Source: Candidatus Rifleibacteriota bacterium (GTDB lineage Bacteria; Muiribacteriota; Ozemobacteria; Ozemobacterales; Ozemobacteraceae). Taken from it: a DNA stretch of 43,535 nt. The stretch is from positions 1 through 43,535 of the forward strand of contig JAAYVD010000059.1 of the NCBI GenBank assembly GCA_012517355.1. Reading direction: 5' to 3'. The position numbers and the translations under genes were made by a program. Under the pieces are notes generated by a model. It was not told the origin of the DNA. It worked only from the letters and a program-made list of their open reading frames with translations, and ran no database searches. This document shows positions 24,412 to 31,132 of the stretch, in pieces; the stretch's first letter is position 1, and each line of letters begins with the position of its first letter.

Positions 24412-25038
24412 GTGCGCCATCACCCGCTGACCGCCCGGAACCGACCGACACGAAATCGGAAGAGCCCCTTTGCCACCACCGAGGGTGGCGGGAAACACCC
24501 GTTTCGCACACCGCAAGAGGGCCGTCCGCCACCTCCCGGCCTCCGCGGGCCTGCCAGGTCCGGGACCGACCGACACGACGTCGGAAGGGCTTCCCCTTTG
24601 CCGCCACCGAAGGCGGCACGAAACGGCCATTCCGCACCTGGCACCGGGGCTTCCCCCGGCCGCCTCGTGGCCCTCCTCCTGCTGGGAGCCGTTCTGGTCA
24701 TCCTCCCTGGCTGCCGCAGCTCCGCGCCTCCTCAACCCGCCGCCGGGCCGGCGGCCTTCCTGCCGGGCCCCGCTTCCGAACCCAGACAGGCCCCGCCCCG
24801 CCCCCGGGGCCTCCTCCTCGGAACCCGGCCGCCGACCGCGACCGGGCCGCGGGACCCGGCCAACCGAACCCCGAGGGATGGGTTGTCCCCCGGCCACTTC
24901 CAGCCCGCACCCCTGGCCGACGTGAAGCAGGCCCGCAAAGGCATCCTGGAACGGACCGCCACCGAACTCTCCCTTCCCGACCTCCTGGCGGAGGACCAGC
25001 GACTCCTCCAGCAGCGAAGGAGGTCACCCCGGCCATGA
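24412..25038 (+). CDS. Lipoprotein with a repeat-derived leader, module D
   Basis: 208 aa from the GTG at 24412, four bases after the GspK-like stop; no good ribosome binding site is visible. A lipoprotein signal appears only at about residue 85: RLVALLLLGAVLVILPGC, lipobox LPGC. A GTG at the Val of RLVALL could be an alternative start but also lacks a ribosome binding site. The mature part is Pro/Arg-rich with a helical end (ADVKQARKGILERTATELSL). The counterpart in module E (33472-33882) has the same place between K and I and a similar C-terminus. Two tandem hairpin elements make up most of the leader and are read in two frames. A pilotin-like or anchoring role is possible but unproven. Confidence 0.65.
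   Translation: MRHHPLTARNRPTRNRKSPFATTEGGGKHPFRTPQEGRPPPPGLRGPARSGTDRHDVGRASPLPPPKAARNGHSAPGTGASPGRLVALLLLGAVLVILPGCRSSAPPQPAAGPAAFLPGPASEPRQAPPRPRGLLLGTRPPTATGPRDPANRTPRDGLSPGHFQPAPLADVKQARKGILERTATELSLPDLLAEDQRLLQQRRRSPRP
24441..24520 (+). repeat. Dispersed three-hairpin element, first tandem copy in module D
   Basis: CCGACCGACACGAAATCGGA, then a CACCACCGAGGGTGGCGGG stem region and GAAACACCCGTTTC, ending CACCGCAAGAGG. Translated as FATTEGGGKHPFRT. Confidence 0.75.
24565..24650 (+). repeat. Dispersed three-hairpin element, second tandem copy in module D
   Basis: ACCGACCGACACGACGTCGG, CCCCTTTGCCGCCACCGAAG, then GGCGGCACGAAACGGCCATT. Translated in another frame than the first copy (PLPPPKAARNGHSAPG). 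Confidence 0.75.
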
Positions 25039-25682
25039 CCAGCCAACCACTCAACCAGCCGCTCCCGGACGGCAGCCGGCGTCGGCGGACCCGACCGCCA
25101 CGAGGTCGGAAGTGGGCCGCGGGGGCCTCTTCGGCCACGTCAGGTCCGTCGGCCCGCCGCGGGTTCTCGCTGCTCGAAGTGGTGGTGGCCATCGGGGTGG
25201 TCTTCACCCTTGCCGCGGCCCTGTTCACCGCCATGGGACGCACCCGGGCCGATACCCGCCTGGCCGTCGACCACCTGCGGGCCCTGGAGATCGCCCAGGA
25301 GACCATCGACTGGGTCCTGGCCGCCCGCCTCGATGCCCGCGGTCTCCAGGCCCTCCGCGGCCAGACCGGCTCGCTTCTCGACCCCGCCACCGGTCGGGGG
25401 GTGCCCCTGCCCGAGGCGGTCACCGGCCTGTTCGGCCGGCCGCCCGATGTCCCGCCCCTCTGCCTGCCTGCCCAATATGACTCCGCCTTCTTCCACCGCA
25501 CCCTCGACCTGACCCCCCTGCCCGGTGACGATGGCCGCACCTTCCTCTACCGGGTCACCGTCACGGTCGCCTGGAACGAAGGGAAGGCCCCCAGGCAGAT
25601 CGAGTCCGTTTCCGGCCCGCCCGACCGCATGAAGAGCATCTCGTTGTCCACCCTGGTCGCCGACGACGGGGAATGCTACTAG
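25035..25682 (+). CDS. GspI-like minor pseudopilin, module D
   Basis: 215 aa, ATGA-coupled to the lipoprotein gene. The leader of about 43 residues ends ARRG, then FSLLEVVVAIGVVFTLAAALF, Glu at +5. The mature part (HLRALEIAQETIDWVLAARL, YDSAFFHRTLDLTPL, VTVTVAWNEGKAPRQIESV, PPDRMKSISLSTLV) closely parallels module E and differs from modules A-C. The leader carries the beginning of a hairpin element (25089-25125). Confidence 0.85.
   Translation: MTSQPLNQPLPDGSRRRRTRPPRGRKWAAGASSATSGPSARRGFSLLEVVVAIGVVFTLAAALFTAMGRTRADTRLAVDHLRALEIAQETIDWVLAARLDARGLQALRGQTGSLLDPATGRGVPLPEAVTGLFGRPPDVPPLCLPAQYDSAFFHRTLDLTPLPGDDGRTFLYRVTVTVAWNEGKAPRQIESVSGPPDRMKSISLSTLVADDGECY
25089..25125 (+). repeat. Partial dispersed element in the module D GspI-like leader
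   Basis: ACCCGACCGCCACGAGGTCG followed by GAAGTGGGCC matches the first third of the three-hairpin element; the rest is absent. Confidence 0.55.
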
Positions 25683-25689
25683 CCCAGCC

Positions 25690-26481
25690 GTGGCCAACCA
25701 CACCGCCCGACTTCCGTCTCCGGCGCCAGGCCTGAAGGAGCCGCCGGCCCGGACGGCCGCAACTCCGGCGCCCCGACCAGGGCGAAGTCCCTTCCTTCCT
25801 TCCCGTTCGCGCCCGGCACCTGGCGGCTTCACCCTCGTCGAGACCCTGGTCGCCCTGGCCATCGGCGTCTTCCTTCTGGTGGCCATCGGCCAGGCCCTGG
25901 GTTTCCTGGGATGGCAGTTCCGCCGGGGCAGCGGCGACCTGCAGAACCTGCAGGAGGCCCGGCTGGCCCTGGCCGCCCTGCGACGCGATTTCGCGGGAGC
26001 GGTTCCCCGCTTGTCGGCAGCCGGCCCGGGCCCTCAGCGCGAACGCACGAGGCGGTTCCCCATCACCGCCGCCCCCCCCGGCCCGACCGCGAGGCCAGGA
26101 TCGGCCGGCAACGCCCCCGTGCGGCTGCTGCCCGATGGCATCGAGTTCCAGGTCGGCCGCTTCGACAGCCCCGCCGACGATCTGGCCCCCCGGCTCGACC
26201 CGGTCAGCTACACCTTCGACGCCAAGACGGGAACGCTGATACGCGCCACTCCGGGTGGCACCACCCGCTTCCGGGGCATCCGCGAGGCGCAGTTCGAGGT
26301 GTTCGCCCACGCCGCCAACCCCGACGTCCCCCTCCTGTGGGTGCGTCTCGTGACCCTGGCCGACGACGGGGCGGCCGCGGGTGGACAGCCGCTCGAACTG
26401 GCCACGACCATGGCCAGCCGCTTCATCGCCAGCGACCGCCGGACCCCCTCATGGAACCTGTCCTCCCTGGCGGCCGATTGA
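25690..26481 (+). CDS. GspJ-like minor pseudopilin, module D
   Basis: 263 aa from a GTG at 25690, seven bases after the previous stop; no ribosome binding site is visible, so translation may rely on reinitiation. Leader of about 46 residues, then PGG and FTLVETLVALAIGVFLLVAI, Glu at +5. The block DLQNLQEARLALAALRRDF is nearly identical in module E, and the C-terminal part (FRGIREAQFEVFAHAANPDV, PLLWVRLVTLADD) also matches. The 3' end overlaps the convergent small gene at 26449-26818 by 33 bases. Confidence 0.82.
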   Translation: MANHTARLPSPAPGLKEPPARTAATPAPRPGRSPFLPSRSRPAPGGFTLVETLVALAIGVFLLVAIGQALGFLGWQFRRGSGDLQNLQEARLALAALRRDFAGAVPRLSAAGPGPQRERTRRFPITAAPPGPTARPGSAGNAPVRLLPDGIEFQVGRFDSPADDLAPRLDPVSYTFDAKTGTLIRATPGGTTRFRGIREAQFEVFAHAANPDVPLLWVRLVTLADDGAAAGGQPLELATTMASRFIASDRRTPSWNLSSLAAD

Positions 26482-26818
26482 CCGGAGACCGGCCGCCGGC
26501 TCAGGGCCGGGCCACCGTCCCGAGATACGCCGGAAGTCGCCCCGGATCTTCTCCAACAGCGCGGTCCGGACGGACGGGAACGGGCAGGGCAACTCCAGGG
26601 TGGCCTGGAAGGCCGTGCGGAAGTCGGCCAGCTGCCGGCGCACGGGCGATGACCAGGGAGGGAACGAAGGACCCCGCCTTCATGGTGACGCGGTCCCCCG
26701 TAAAGTCCAGGAAGATGTCCTTCAGCTCGGGGTCGGCCCAGAACCCGGCCGCCACCGGCCCCGCCAGGAAGACGAGCACGAACGGGAAAAGGGTCGGGAT
26801 TCCGCGGCGAGCATGCAT
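26449..26818 (-). pseudogene. Small secreted protein gene, apparently frameshifted
   Basis: The ATG at 26818 has GAGGAG upstream and gives a signal peptide (MHARRGIPTLFPFVLVFLAG) followed by WADPELKDIFLDFTGDR and MKAGSFVPSLVIA. In this frame G/C-ending codon bias is strong until about 26650 and then collapses. The bias continues in the +1 frame from a GTG at 26643 (VRRQLADFRTAFQATLELPC, FPSVRTALLEKIRGDFRRIS) to a stop at 26449. The span is 370 bases, one more than a multiple of three, as expected for a single extra base near 26645-26650. Joined, it would be about 122 aa. It could be a real frameshift, an assembly error or two overlapping genes. Unknown function; it has no counterpart in module E. 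Confidence 0.55.
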
Positions 26819-26857
26819 ACGGCTCCTCATTTCTGGACCATGGGATTTCTCACCCGG

Positions 26858-26886
26858 TCCCTGGTCGGAGCGGGTTCCAGGTTACA
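26858..26886 (-). promoter_or_regulatory. Weak ECF-sigma promoter candidate, site 5
   Basis: Minus-strand TGTAACC (26886-26880) with CAGGGA 16 bases on. The -35 is perfect but the -10 fits poorly. Distance to the ATG at 26818 is similar to that at site 2. Confidence 0.35.
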
Positions 26887-26930
26887 GGGAGTCGGCAGGA
26901 TCCGCCAATCTGGAACGAACCCGCTTTTCA

Positions 26931-26939
26931 TGCTATTTT
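26931..26939 (+). promoter_or_regulatory. Extended -10 element upstream of the module D FecR gene
   Basis: TGC-TATTTT in an unusually AT-rich patch, about 265 bases before the ATG at 27205. A possible housekeeping start. Confidence 0.3.
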
Positions 26940-27143
26940 CTAGGCATCCGCCCACGACCCCCGGTGGGGAAGGGGAGTACCTCCCGGCAGCCCCGGCCAC
27001 CCCGCAGGGAAAATGGTGGACCGGGACCGCGGCAGAGAACCAGGAACACCCTTGGACCTCAGGACGACCAGAAACCCGACCGGAGAGGCGCCGCCACCGA
27101 GCCGGCGGATCCCCCGACCGCTTCCCTGCCGGAAAACGATCGC

Positions 27144-27172
27144 CGTAACCGGAATCCGTTCCGAGGGAATAC
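27144..27172 (+). promoter_or_regulatory. Putative ECF-sigma promoter, site 6 (module D FecR/TPR)
   Basis: CGTAACC at 27144-27150, 16 bases, GAATAC at 27167-27172, 32 bases before the ATG at 27205. This supports that start rather than upstream alternatives. Confidence 0.65.
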
Positions 27173-27204
27173 CCGGACAGACAGACGACCCGCAGGAGGG
27201 AACC

Positions 27205-28038
27205 ATGACGAGGGGCCTTCGCAGGATGGTGCTGATGGGCTGCTTGGCTGGATGGATGCTGAGCGGCATGGCCGGCTCCGCTCCGGCGGGGGCGGCATCT
27301 CCCGCCCTGCCGGGCGTCGGACCCGTCCCGCCCGCGTTCGACCGCGTGTACATCTACGGCATGGTCGTCCTGGAGCCGGGTGGCGGCACGGTGTTCTATC
27401 CCGACCAGCGGCCACCCCGCACCGCCAGCGGGTCCGACCTGCTCGTGCCGACCGGCGCCAGCATCCGGACCGGGGCCTCGGAGACGGCGGTGATCCGGGT
27501 CGGCCAAGGGTCCGTGCTGCGCCTCGCCCCCCGGACGGAGGTGATCGTCCGCCCCGCCCGCCTCGACCTGCAGCAGGGGGAATGCCTGGTCCGCCACGGC
27601 GATGCCGTCATCCCCTTCCGGTTGGGTGGCACGGCCATGGTCTCGATCGCTCCGGGTGGAACGGTCGAAGCCGCCCGCGAGGGCGACCACCTGCTGCTCG
27701 TCGTCCAGGCGGGCACCGCCCGCGTCGGGAACCACCCAACCCCGCTCGCCGCCGGCCAGAAGGCCGAAGTGACCAAGGCGTCCGTACGGCTGTCCGACAC
27801 CCTTGCCCTGCCCGGAAACGAGCCCGCGCCCGGCGCCGCCGGACCGCCGCCCGACCCCTTCGATGCCCTGGCGACCGGCGACGAGGCGGCTGAACCCGCG
27901 GGAACCACCCCCACCGCCCCGCCCGCCGCCCAGGTCCCCGGCAAACCGGCGGACCAGCCCAAGACGCCACCCAGCACGCGGGATTTCCTGCGGAAACACC
28001 AGGATCCCAATCCGGAATCCAGCCAGGAAACGCCATGA
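27205..28038 (+). CDS. Secreted FecR-domain protein, module D
   Basis: 277 aa. The ATG at 27205 follows GGAGGGAACC and the site 6 promoter. Signal peptide about 1-30. A FecR-like beta domain (about 40-200) has LLVPTGASIRTGASETAVIR, GSVLRLAPRTEVIVRPARLD and LQQGECLVRHGDAVIPFRLG. There is no transmembrane anchor after the signal, so it is probably a soluble periplasmic protein and not a classic FecR anti-sigma regulator. The Pro-rich tail ends with STRDFLRKHQD, a variant of the SPxxILxxH motif. It is ATGA-coupled to the TPR gene, an arrangement repeated in module E. Confidence 0.85.
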   Translation: MTRGLRRMVLMGCLAGWMLSGMAGSAPAGAASPALPGVGPVPPAFDRVYIYGMVVLEPGGGTVFYPDQRPPRTASGSDLLVPTGASIRTGASETAVIRVGQGSVLRLAPRTEVIVRPARLDLQQGECLVRHGDAVIPFRLGGTAMVSIAPGGTVEAAREGDHLLLVVQAGTARVGNHPTPLAAGQKAEVTKASVRLSDTLALPGNEPAPGAAGPPPDPFDALATGDEAAEPAGTTPTAPPAAQVPGKPADQPKTPPSTRDFLRKHQDPNPESSQETP

Positions 28039-29789
28039 CGAACACCAGACCCGGCCCAACCGATACGAGGTCGGCCACCCCCCCTTGCCGCCACGGATGG
28101 CGGCGCGGAACGGCAGTTTCCCGCATCGCCAAGGGGCTCACCCCGAACCCGCTCCAGGAGAGGGTGATCACCCCAGCAGCCACCTGCAGCGCGGACCGGA
28201 CACCAGCTCCACGCCCGGTATCGGGCCTGCTGGCGACCCAACCGCCAGGAGGTCGCCAGTGCCCCCTTGCCGCCTCGGCTGGCCGCGCGGAACATCCGCG
28301 TCACGCCTCGCCCGGGGGCCGCCACCTCGCCGCCCGGCATCCAGGTCGGCCGGCCATCCTGGCCATCGGCCTGCTGACCCTCGGCCTGCTGACGGCCGCC
28401 ATCCCCGGCCAGGCCGCCGACCCGCCAGTCGCCCCCGCGCCCCCGCGGGATTCCTACCAGGAGGCCATGCAGGCCTTCGCCCGCGGGGAGTTCTTCGCCG
28501 GCATCAAGCGATACTACAAGTTCCTGCTGTTCACCGATCGCCTCGTCTCCAAGGCCGTCCGCCGCCGCGACCTGCAACAAGCGCAGGCCGCCCTGCAGCA
28601 GGCGGCCCGCACCGGGCCCGCCACGTCCACCGCCCAACTGGCCCTCACCCTCATCGACCGCATCCTGGAGGACTGGCCGACCGCCAACCGCCGCATCGAC
28701 CTGCTGCGCCGGCAGGCCCCTGCCTCCCGGCTCCTGTCGTTCCTCAAGGGCGAGTTCCTGCTGGCCCAGCAGCAGCGCGAAGATGCCAGCCGGGTGCTCG
28801 GCGGCCTGCTGGCCGGGAACCCCGGCCAGGGGCTCGCTCTCCTCACGCGGATGCTCCTGGAACGCCACGGTGGTCCCGCGCCCCCTGCGGCAGCCACGGC
28901 CTCGGCCACCACGCCACCGCCTCCTCCGCCCGACCCCGAGACCCGCCGCCGCGCCCTGCTGCGCGAGGCCTACCACCTCTGGGATGCCCAGGACCGCGAG
29001 GCGGCGGTGCAGGCGTTCGGGCGGGTGATGAACGGGTTCCCCGACGACCCCGAGGCCTTCCAGGCCGCCGCCAACCTCCACTACGAGATGAAGCGGGTGC
29101 GCGAGGCGGAAAGCATCCTCCGGCGCTGGGAGGACCGCACCGGCCGCCCCCTCCTTCCCCCCCTGCAGGAGGCCCGCATCCTGGTCGCCCTGGAGCGGTT
29201 CGGCAAGGCGGTGCCCCTCCTGGAAGGCCTGTTGCGCGCCGAACCCGACAACGAATTCGCCCGCCTGCTGCTGGCCGAAAGCCTGTTCCAGAGTGGATCA
29301 TACGCTTCGGCGGCCGTGCAGTTCGAGGCCATGCAGGCCAGCGACCCGCTCAACATCGGCATCGTCTACCGCCTCGGCTTCTGCCTGGAAGCCACCGGCC
29401 ACTCCGACGAGGCCATCGCCCTCTTCCAGAACCTGCTGCGCGACGACCCCGGGCAACCTCTGCTGCAGATGGAATTGGCCGCCATCTTCGAACGGCAGGG
29501 GAACCTCGAGGAAGCCGCGACCTGGTATTTCCGGGTTTCGGAATATGAAAACCCCTTCCAGGCCCAGGCAGCAGAAAAACTGCCGCAGATCGCCGCCCTC
29601 CAGATGGAACTGGCCGCCCAGAACCGGCGGGAGGACCCCCAGGCCCCCGCGGACCAGCCCTCGGCCCACGACGCGCCGTTCCAGCCTCCACCCGGCGACA
29701 GCCCTGCCGGCCATCGCCCCTTGCAGGCCGCGGATGCGGGCAAGACCAACCTCGAACAGGTGAACCGGTGGCTCAAGATGTTCGATTGA
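28035..29789 (+). CDS. Secreted TPR-repeat protein with a repeat-derived leader, module D
   Basis: 584 aa, ATGA-coupled to the FecR gene. The first 110 or so residues are a leader containing two hairpin elements (CRHGWRRGTAVSRIAKG is one translated piece). Only then comes a Sec signal (PAILAIGLLTLGLLTAAIPG). No in-frame start is seen just before that signal. The mature part opens SYQEAMQAFARGEFFAGIKR and YYKFLLFTDRLV, then tandem TPR-like helices (EALLREAYHLWD-type region near 310, FGRVMNGFPDDPEAFQAAAN, LAESLFQSGSYASAAVQFEA, EEAATWYFRVSEY). It ends NLEQVNRWLKMFD. A scaffold or assembly role is inferred. Confidence 0.82.
   Translation: MTNTRPGPTDTRSATPPCRHGWRRGTAVSRIAKGLTPNPLQERVITPAATCSADRTPAPRPVSGLLATQPPGGRQCPLAASAGRAEHPRHASPGGRHLAARHPGRPAILAIGLLTLGLLTAAIPGQAADPPVAPAPPRDSYQEAMQAFARGEFFAGIKRYYKFLLFTDRLVSKAVRRRDLQQAQAALQQAARTGPATSTAQLALTLIDRILEDWPTANRRIDLLRRQAPASRLLSFLKGEFLLAQQQREDASRVLGGLLAGNPGQGLALLTRMLLERHGGPAPPAAATASATTPPPPPPDPETRRRALLREAYHLWDAQDREAAVQAFGRVMNGFPDDPEAFQAAANLHYEMKRVREAESILRRWEDRTGRPLLPPLQEARILVALERFGKAVPLLEGLLRAEPDNEFARLLLAESLFQSGSYASAAVQFEAMQASDPLNIGIVYRLGFCLEATGHSDEAIALFQNLLRDDPGQPLLQMELAAIFERQGNLEEAATWYFRVSEYENPFQAQAAEKLPQIAALQMELAAQNRREDPQAPADQPSAHDAPFQPPPGDSPAGHRPLQAADAGKTNLEQVNRWLKMFD
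28055..28136 (+). repeat. Dispersed three-hairpin element, first copy in the module D TPR leader
   Basis: CGATACGAGGTCGG, CCTTGCCGCCACGG with the stem GCCGCCA-CGGA-TGGCGGC, then GGAACGGCAGTTTCCC, ending CGCCAAGGGG. In sense with the gene. Confidence 0.8.
28233..28320 (+). repeat. Dispersed element, second degenerate copy in the module D TPR leader
   Basis: GCGACCCAACCGCCAGGAGG, then CCCCCTTGCCGCCTCGGCTG and CACGCCTCGCCCGGGGGCC follow the same order as the first copy 178 bases upstream, but the stems are decayed. Confidence 0.6.
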
Positions 29790-29794
29790 CCCCG

Positions 29795-29814
29795 GTGCCC
29801 GGCGGACCGGGCAC
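29795..29814 (+). terminator. Hairpin after module D, possible terminator
   Basis: A perfect 8-bp stem GTGCCCGG / CCGGGCAC with a 4-nt loop, starting 6 bases after the TPR stop. There is no T-run (CAAAGAT follows), so it is a weak intrinsic terminator or an RNA 3' end structure. Confidence 0.5.
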
Positions 29815-29841
29815 AAAGATCGCCCGCCACCCCGAAAGGGG

Positions 29842-29870
29842 TGTAACCAACCCCCTGCCTCGCAGAATAC
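29842..29870 (+). promoter_or_regulatory. Putative ECF-sigma promoter, site 8 (module E)
   Basis: TGTAACC at 29842-29848, 16 bases, GAATAC at 29865-29870, 68 bases before the ATG at 29939. Sites 4 and 8 share identical boxes although the 16-base spacers differ in sequence. Confidence 0.7.
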
Positions 29871-29938
29871 ATGGGCGGAACGGCCCCTCACAGCCGGCAA
29901 CCTGAATCCTGAGACGAGCCCATCCTGAGGAGGAACAC

Positions 29939-31129
29939 ATGAAACGGACGATCGGACGACGGGCCCTGGTGTGGATCCTCGCCTTCCTCTGCGCCGTCCA
30001 GCCATTGGTGGTCGAGGTGGTACGCGCCGAGTCGACCTCCGCGGCCCAGGCGGTGGCCGACGAAAAGACCCGGTTCGACGAGACCTACCAGCAGATCATG
30101 GACCTCAAGCCGATCGAGATCGACTGGCTGACCGCCAAGACCCTCTGCCTCGGCGACAGCCTCTCGGGCCAGGACTGGGGCACCTACGAGGCCAAGATCA
30201 AGGAGGCCAACAAGGCCATCGACCAGGCCAAGCAACAGGCCAGCCAGGCCAAGACCACCCTCGATCTCGAAGCCATTCACGCCAAAACCCTGGCCACCGA
30301 ACAAGACGGGGTCAAATCCGACCTGACGGGAACCACCAAGGCCAAGGCCCTCCTGCAGACCGGCCTCCGCGATGTCGGCAACCAGCTCAAATCCCTCGGG
30401 GAGGCGATGAACACGGTTTCCCTCGTCATGTCGGCCGCCTACATCGCCCTCGTCGTGATCGGCGCGGTGGCCACCGTCGGCGTCCTGTCGGCCCTCGTCA
30501 CCCCCCTCGGCACCGCCGCCACCGTGCTGGGCATCGTCGGAACCTCCCTGAGCGTGGCCGGCCAGTCACTGGTCAACGCCAGCCAGGCCGGGGCCAACAC
30601 CGACAACGCGGTCCTCACCGCCATCGGCTGCGGGGTGGCGACCGGCGTCGTGCTGGGGGCCTTCACGAAGTATGCCCCCGGCCTCGACAAATTGGCCGCC
30701 AAGGGCATCAACCCCCTCGCCAAGTGGTTGACCGGCAAGTCGGTGTCCCAGTCCGGCACCCTGAGCGGCACCCTGTTCAATTTCATCCGGTCCCACAGCA
30801 AAGCCTACGACGTCCTGGCCACCCGCGCCCTGAACGCCGCCGGCCGCGATGTCCTGGGAACGGCGGGCCAACGCTCGGCCTTCACCATCTACGACGGCGT
30901 GGCCGTGACGGCCGCCAACCAGGCCCGCCAGAACCTCCTCAAGGAAGGCACCACCAAGGCCATCGGCCTCATGCTCGGCCAGATGGGGATTCCCGACTCG
31001 GTCTCCGACGTGATGAAGGGGACGATCATCGGGAACCTGGCTCCCAAACCGCCCGAGGAAGGGGAAGGAACCCCCGCCGGCGACCCCCGGATCAAGACAA
31101 AGCCAGGCCTGTCGATTCCGAAGAAATAG
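29939..31129 (+). CDS. Secreted protein with a hydrophobic Gly/Ala region, first gene of module E
   Basis: 396 aa. The ATG at 29939 follows AGGAGGAACAC. Signal peptide about 1-30 (QPLVVEVVRA-ES). A helical region with paired Cys context (AKTLCLGDSLSGQDWG) precedes a long Ala/Val/Gly-rich hydrophobic stretch (about 155-215: AYIALVVIGAVATVGVLSAL, PLGTAATVLGIVG, VATGVVLGAFTKYAPGLDKL). This resembles membrane-inserting regions of some toxins. The C-terminus is IKTKPGLSIPKK, matching the tail of the module D counterpart. No family recognised. Possibilities are a secreted effector or a structural substrate. Confidence 0.75.
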   Translation: MKRTIGRRALVWILAFLCAVQPLVVEVVRAESTSAAQAVADEKTRFDETYQQIMDLKPIEIDWLTAKTLCLGDSLSGQDWGTYEAKIKEANKAIDQAKQQASQAKTTLDLEAIHAKTLATEQDGVKSDLTGTTKAKALLQTGLRDVGNQLKSLGEAMNTVSLVMSAAYIALVVIGAVATVGVLSALVTPLGTAATVLGIVGTSLSVAGQSLVNASQAGANTDNAVLTAIGCGVATGVVLGAFTKYAPGLDKLAAKGINPLAKWLTGKSVSQSGTLSGTLFNFIRSHSKAYDVLATRALNAAGRDVLGTAGQRSAFTIYDGVAVTAANQARQNLLKEGTTKAIGLMLGQMGIPDSVSDVMKGTIIGNLAPKPPEEGEGTPAGDPRIKTKPGLSIPKK

Positions 31130-31132
31130 AGC

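Larger units (their letters stand above)
26819..27204. other. Divergent intergenic region before the module D FecR gene
   Basis: 386 bases with no supportable gene. It holds a TGTAACC site facing left (weak -10), an extended -10 facing right (26931-26939) and a TGTAACC-type site facing right at 27145-27172. An in-frame ATG-less extension of the FecR gene to 27013 has no signal peptide and is not favoured. Confidence 0.65.

Noticed and set aside
24441-24650. The tandem hairpin repeats as a CRISPR array
   Set aside because: Only two units of about 80 bp with internal stems and no short unique spacers, similar copies are scattered over 25 kb, and there are no cas genes.
21765-25682. A 1305-codon open frame running across module D genes in another frame
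   Set aside because: High GC leaves long open frames. This one crosses the GspK-like and lipoprotein genes and yields Pro/Arg-rich low-complexity sequence; only its last part, from 25035, is a real gene.
27013-27204. A longer start for the module D FecR gene at 27013
   Set aside because: It would bury the signal peptide under 64 charged residues and place the TGTAACC-N16-GAATAC promoter inside the gene. The ATG at 27205 has a good ribosome binding site.
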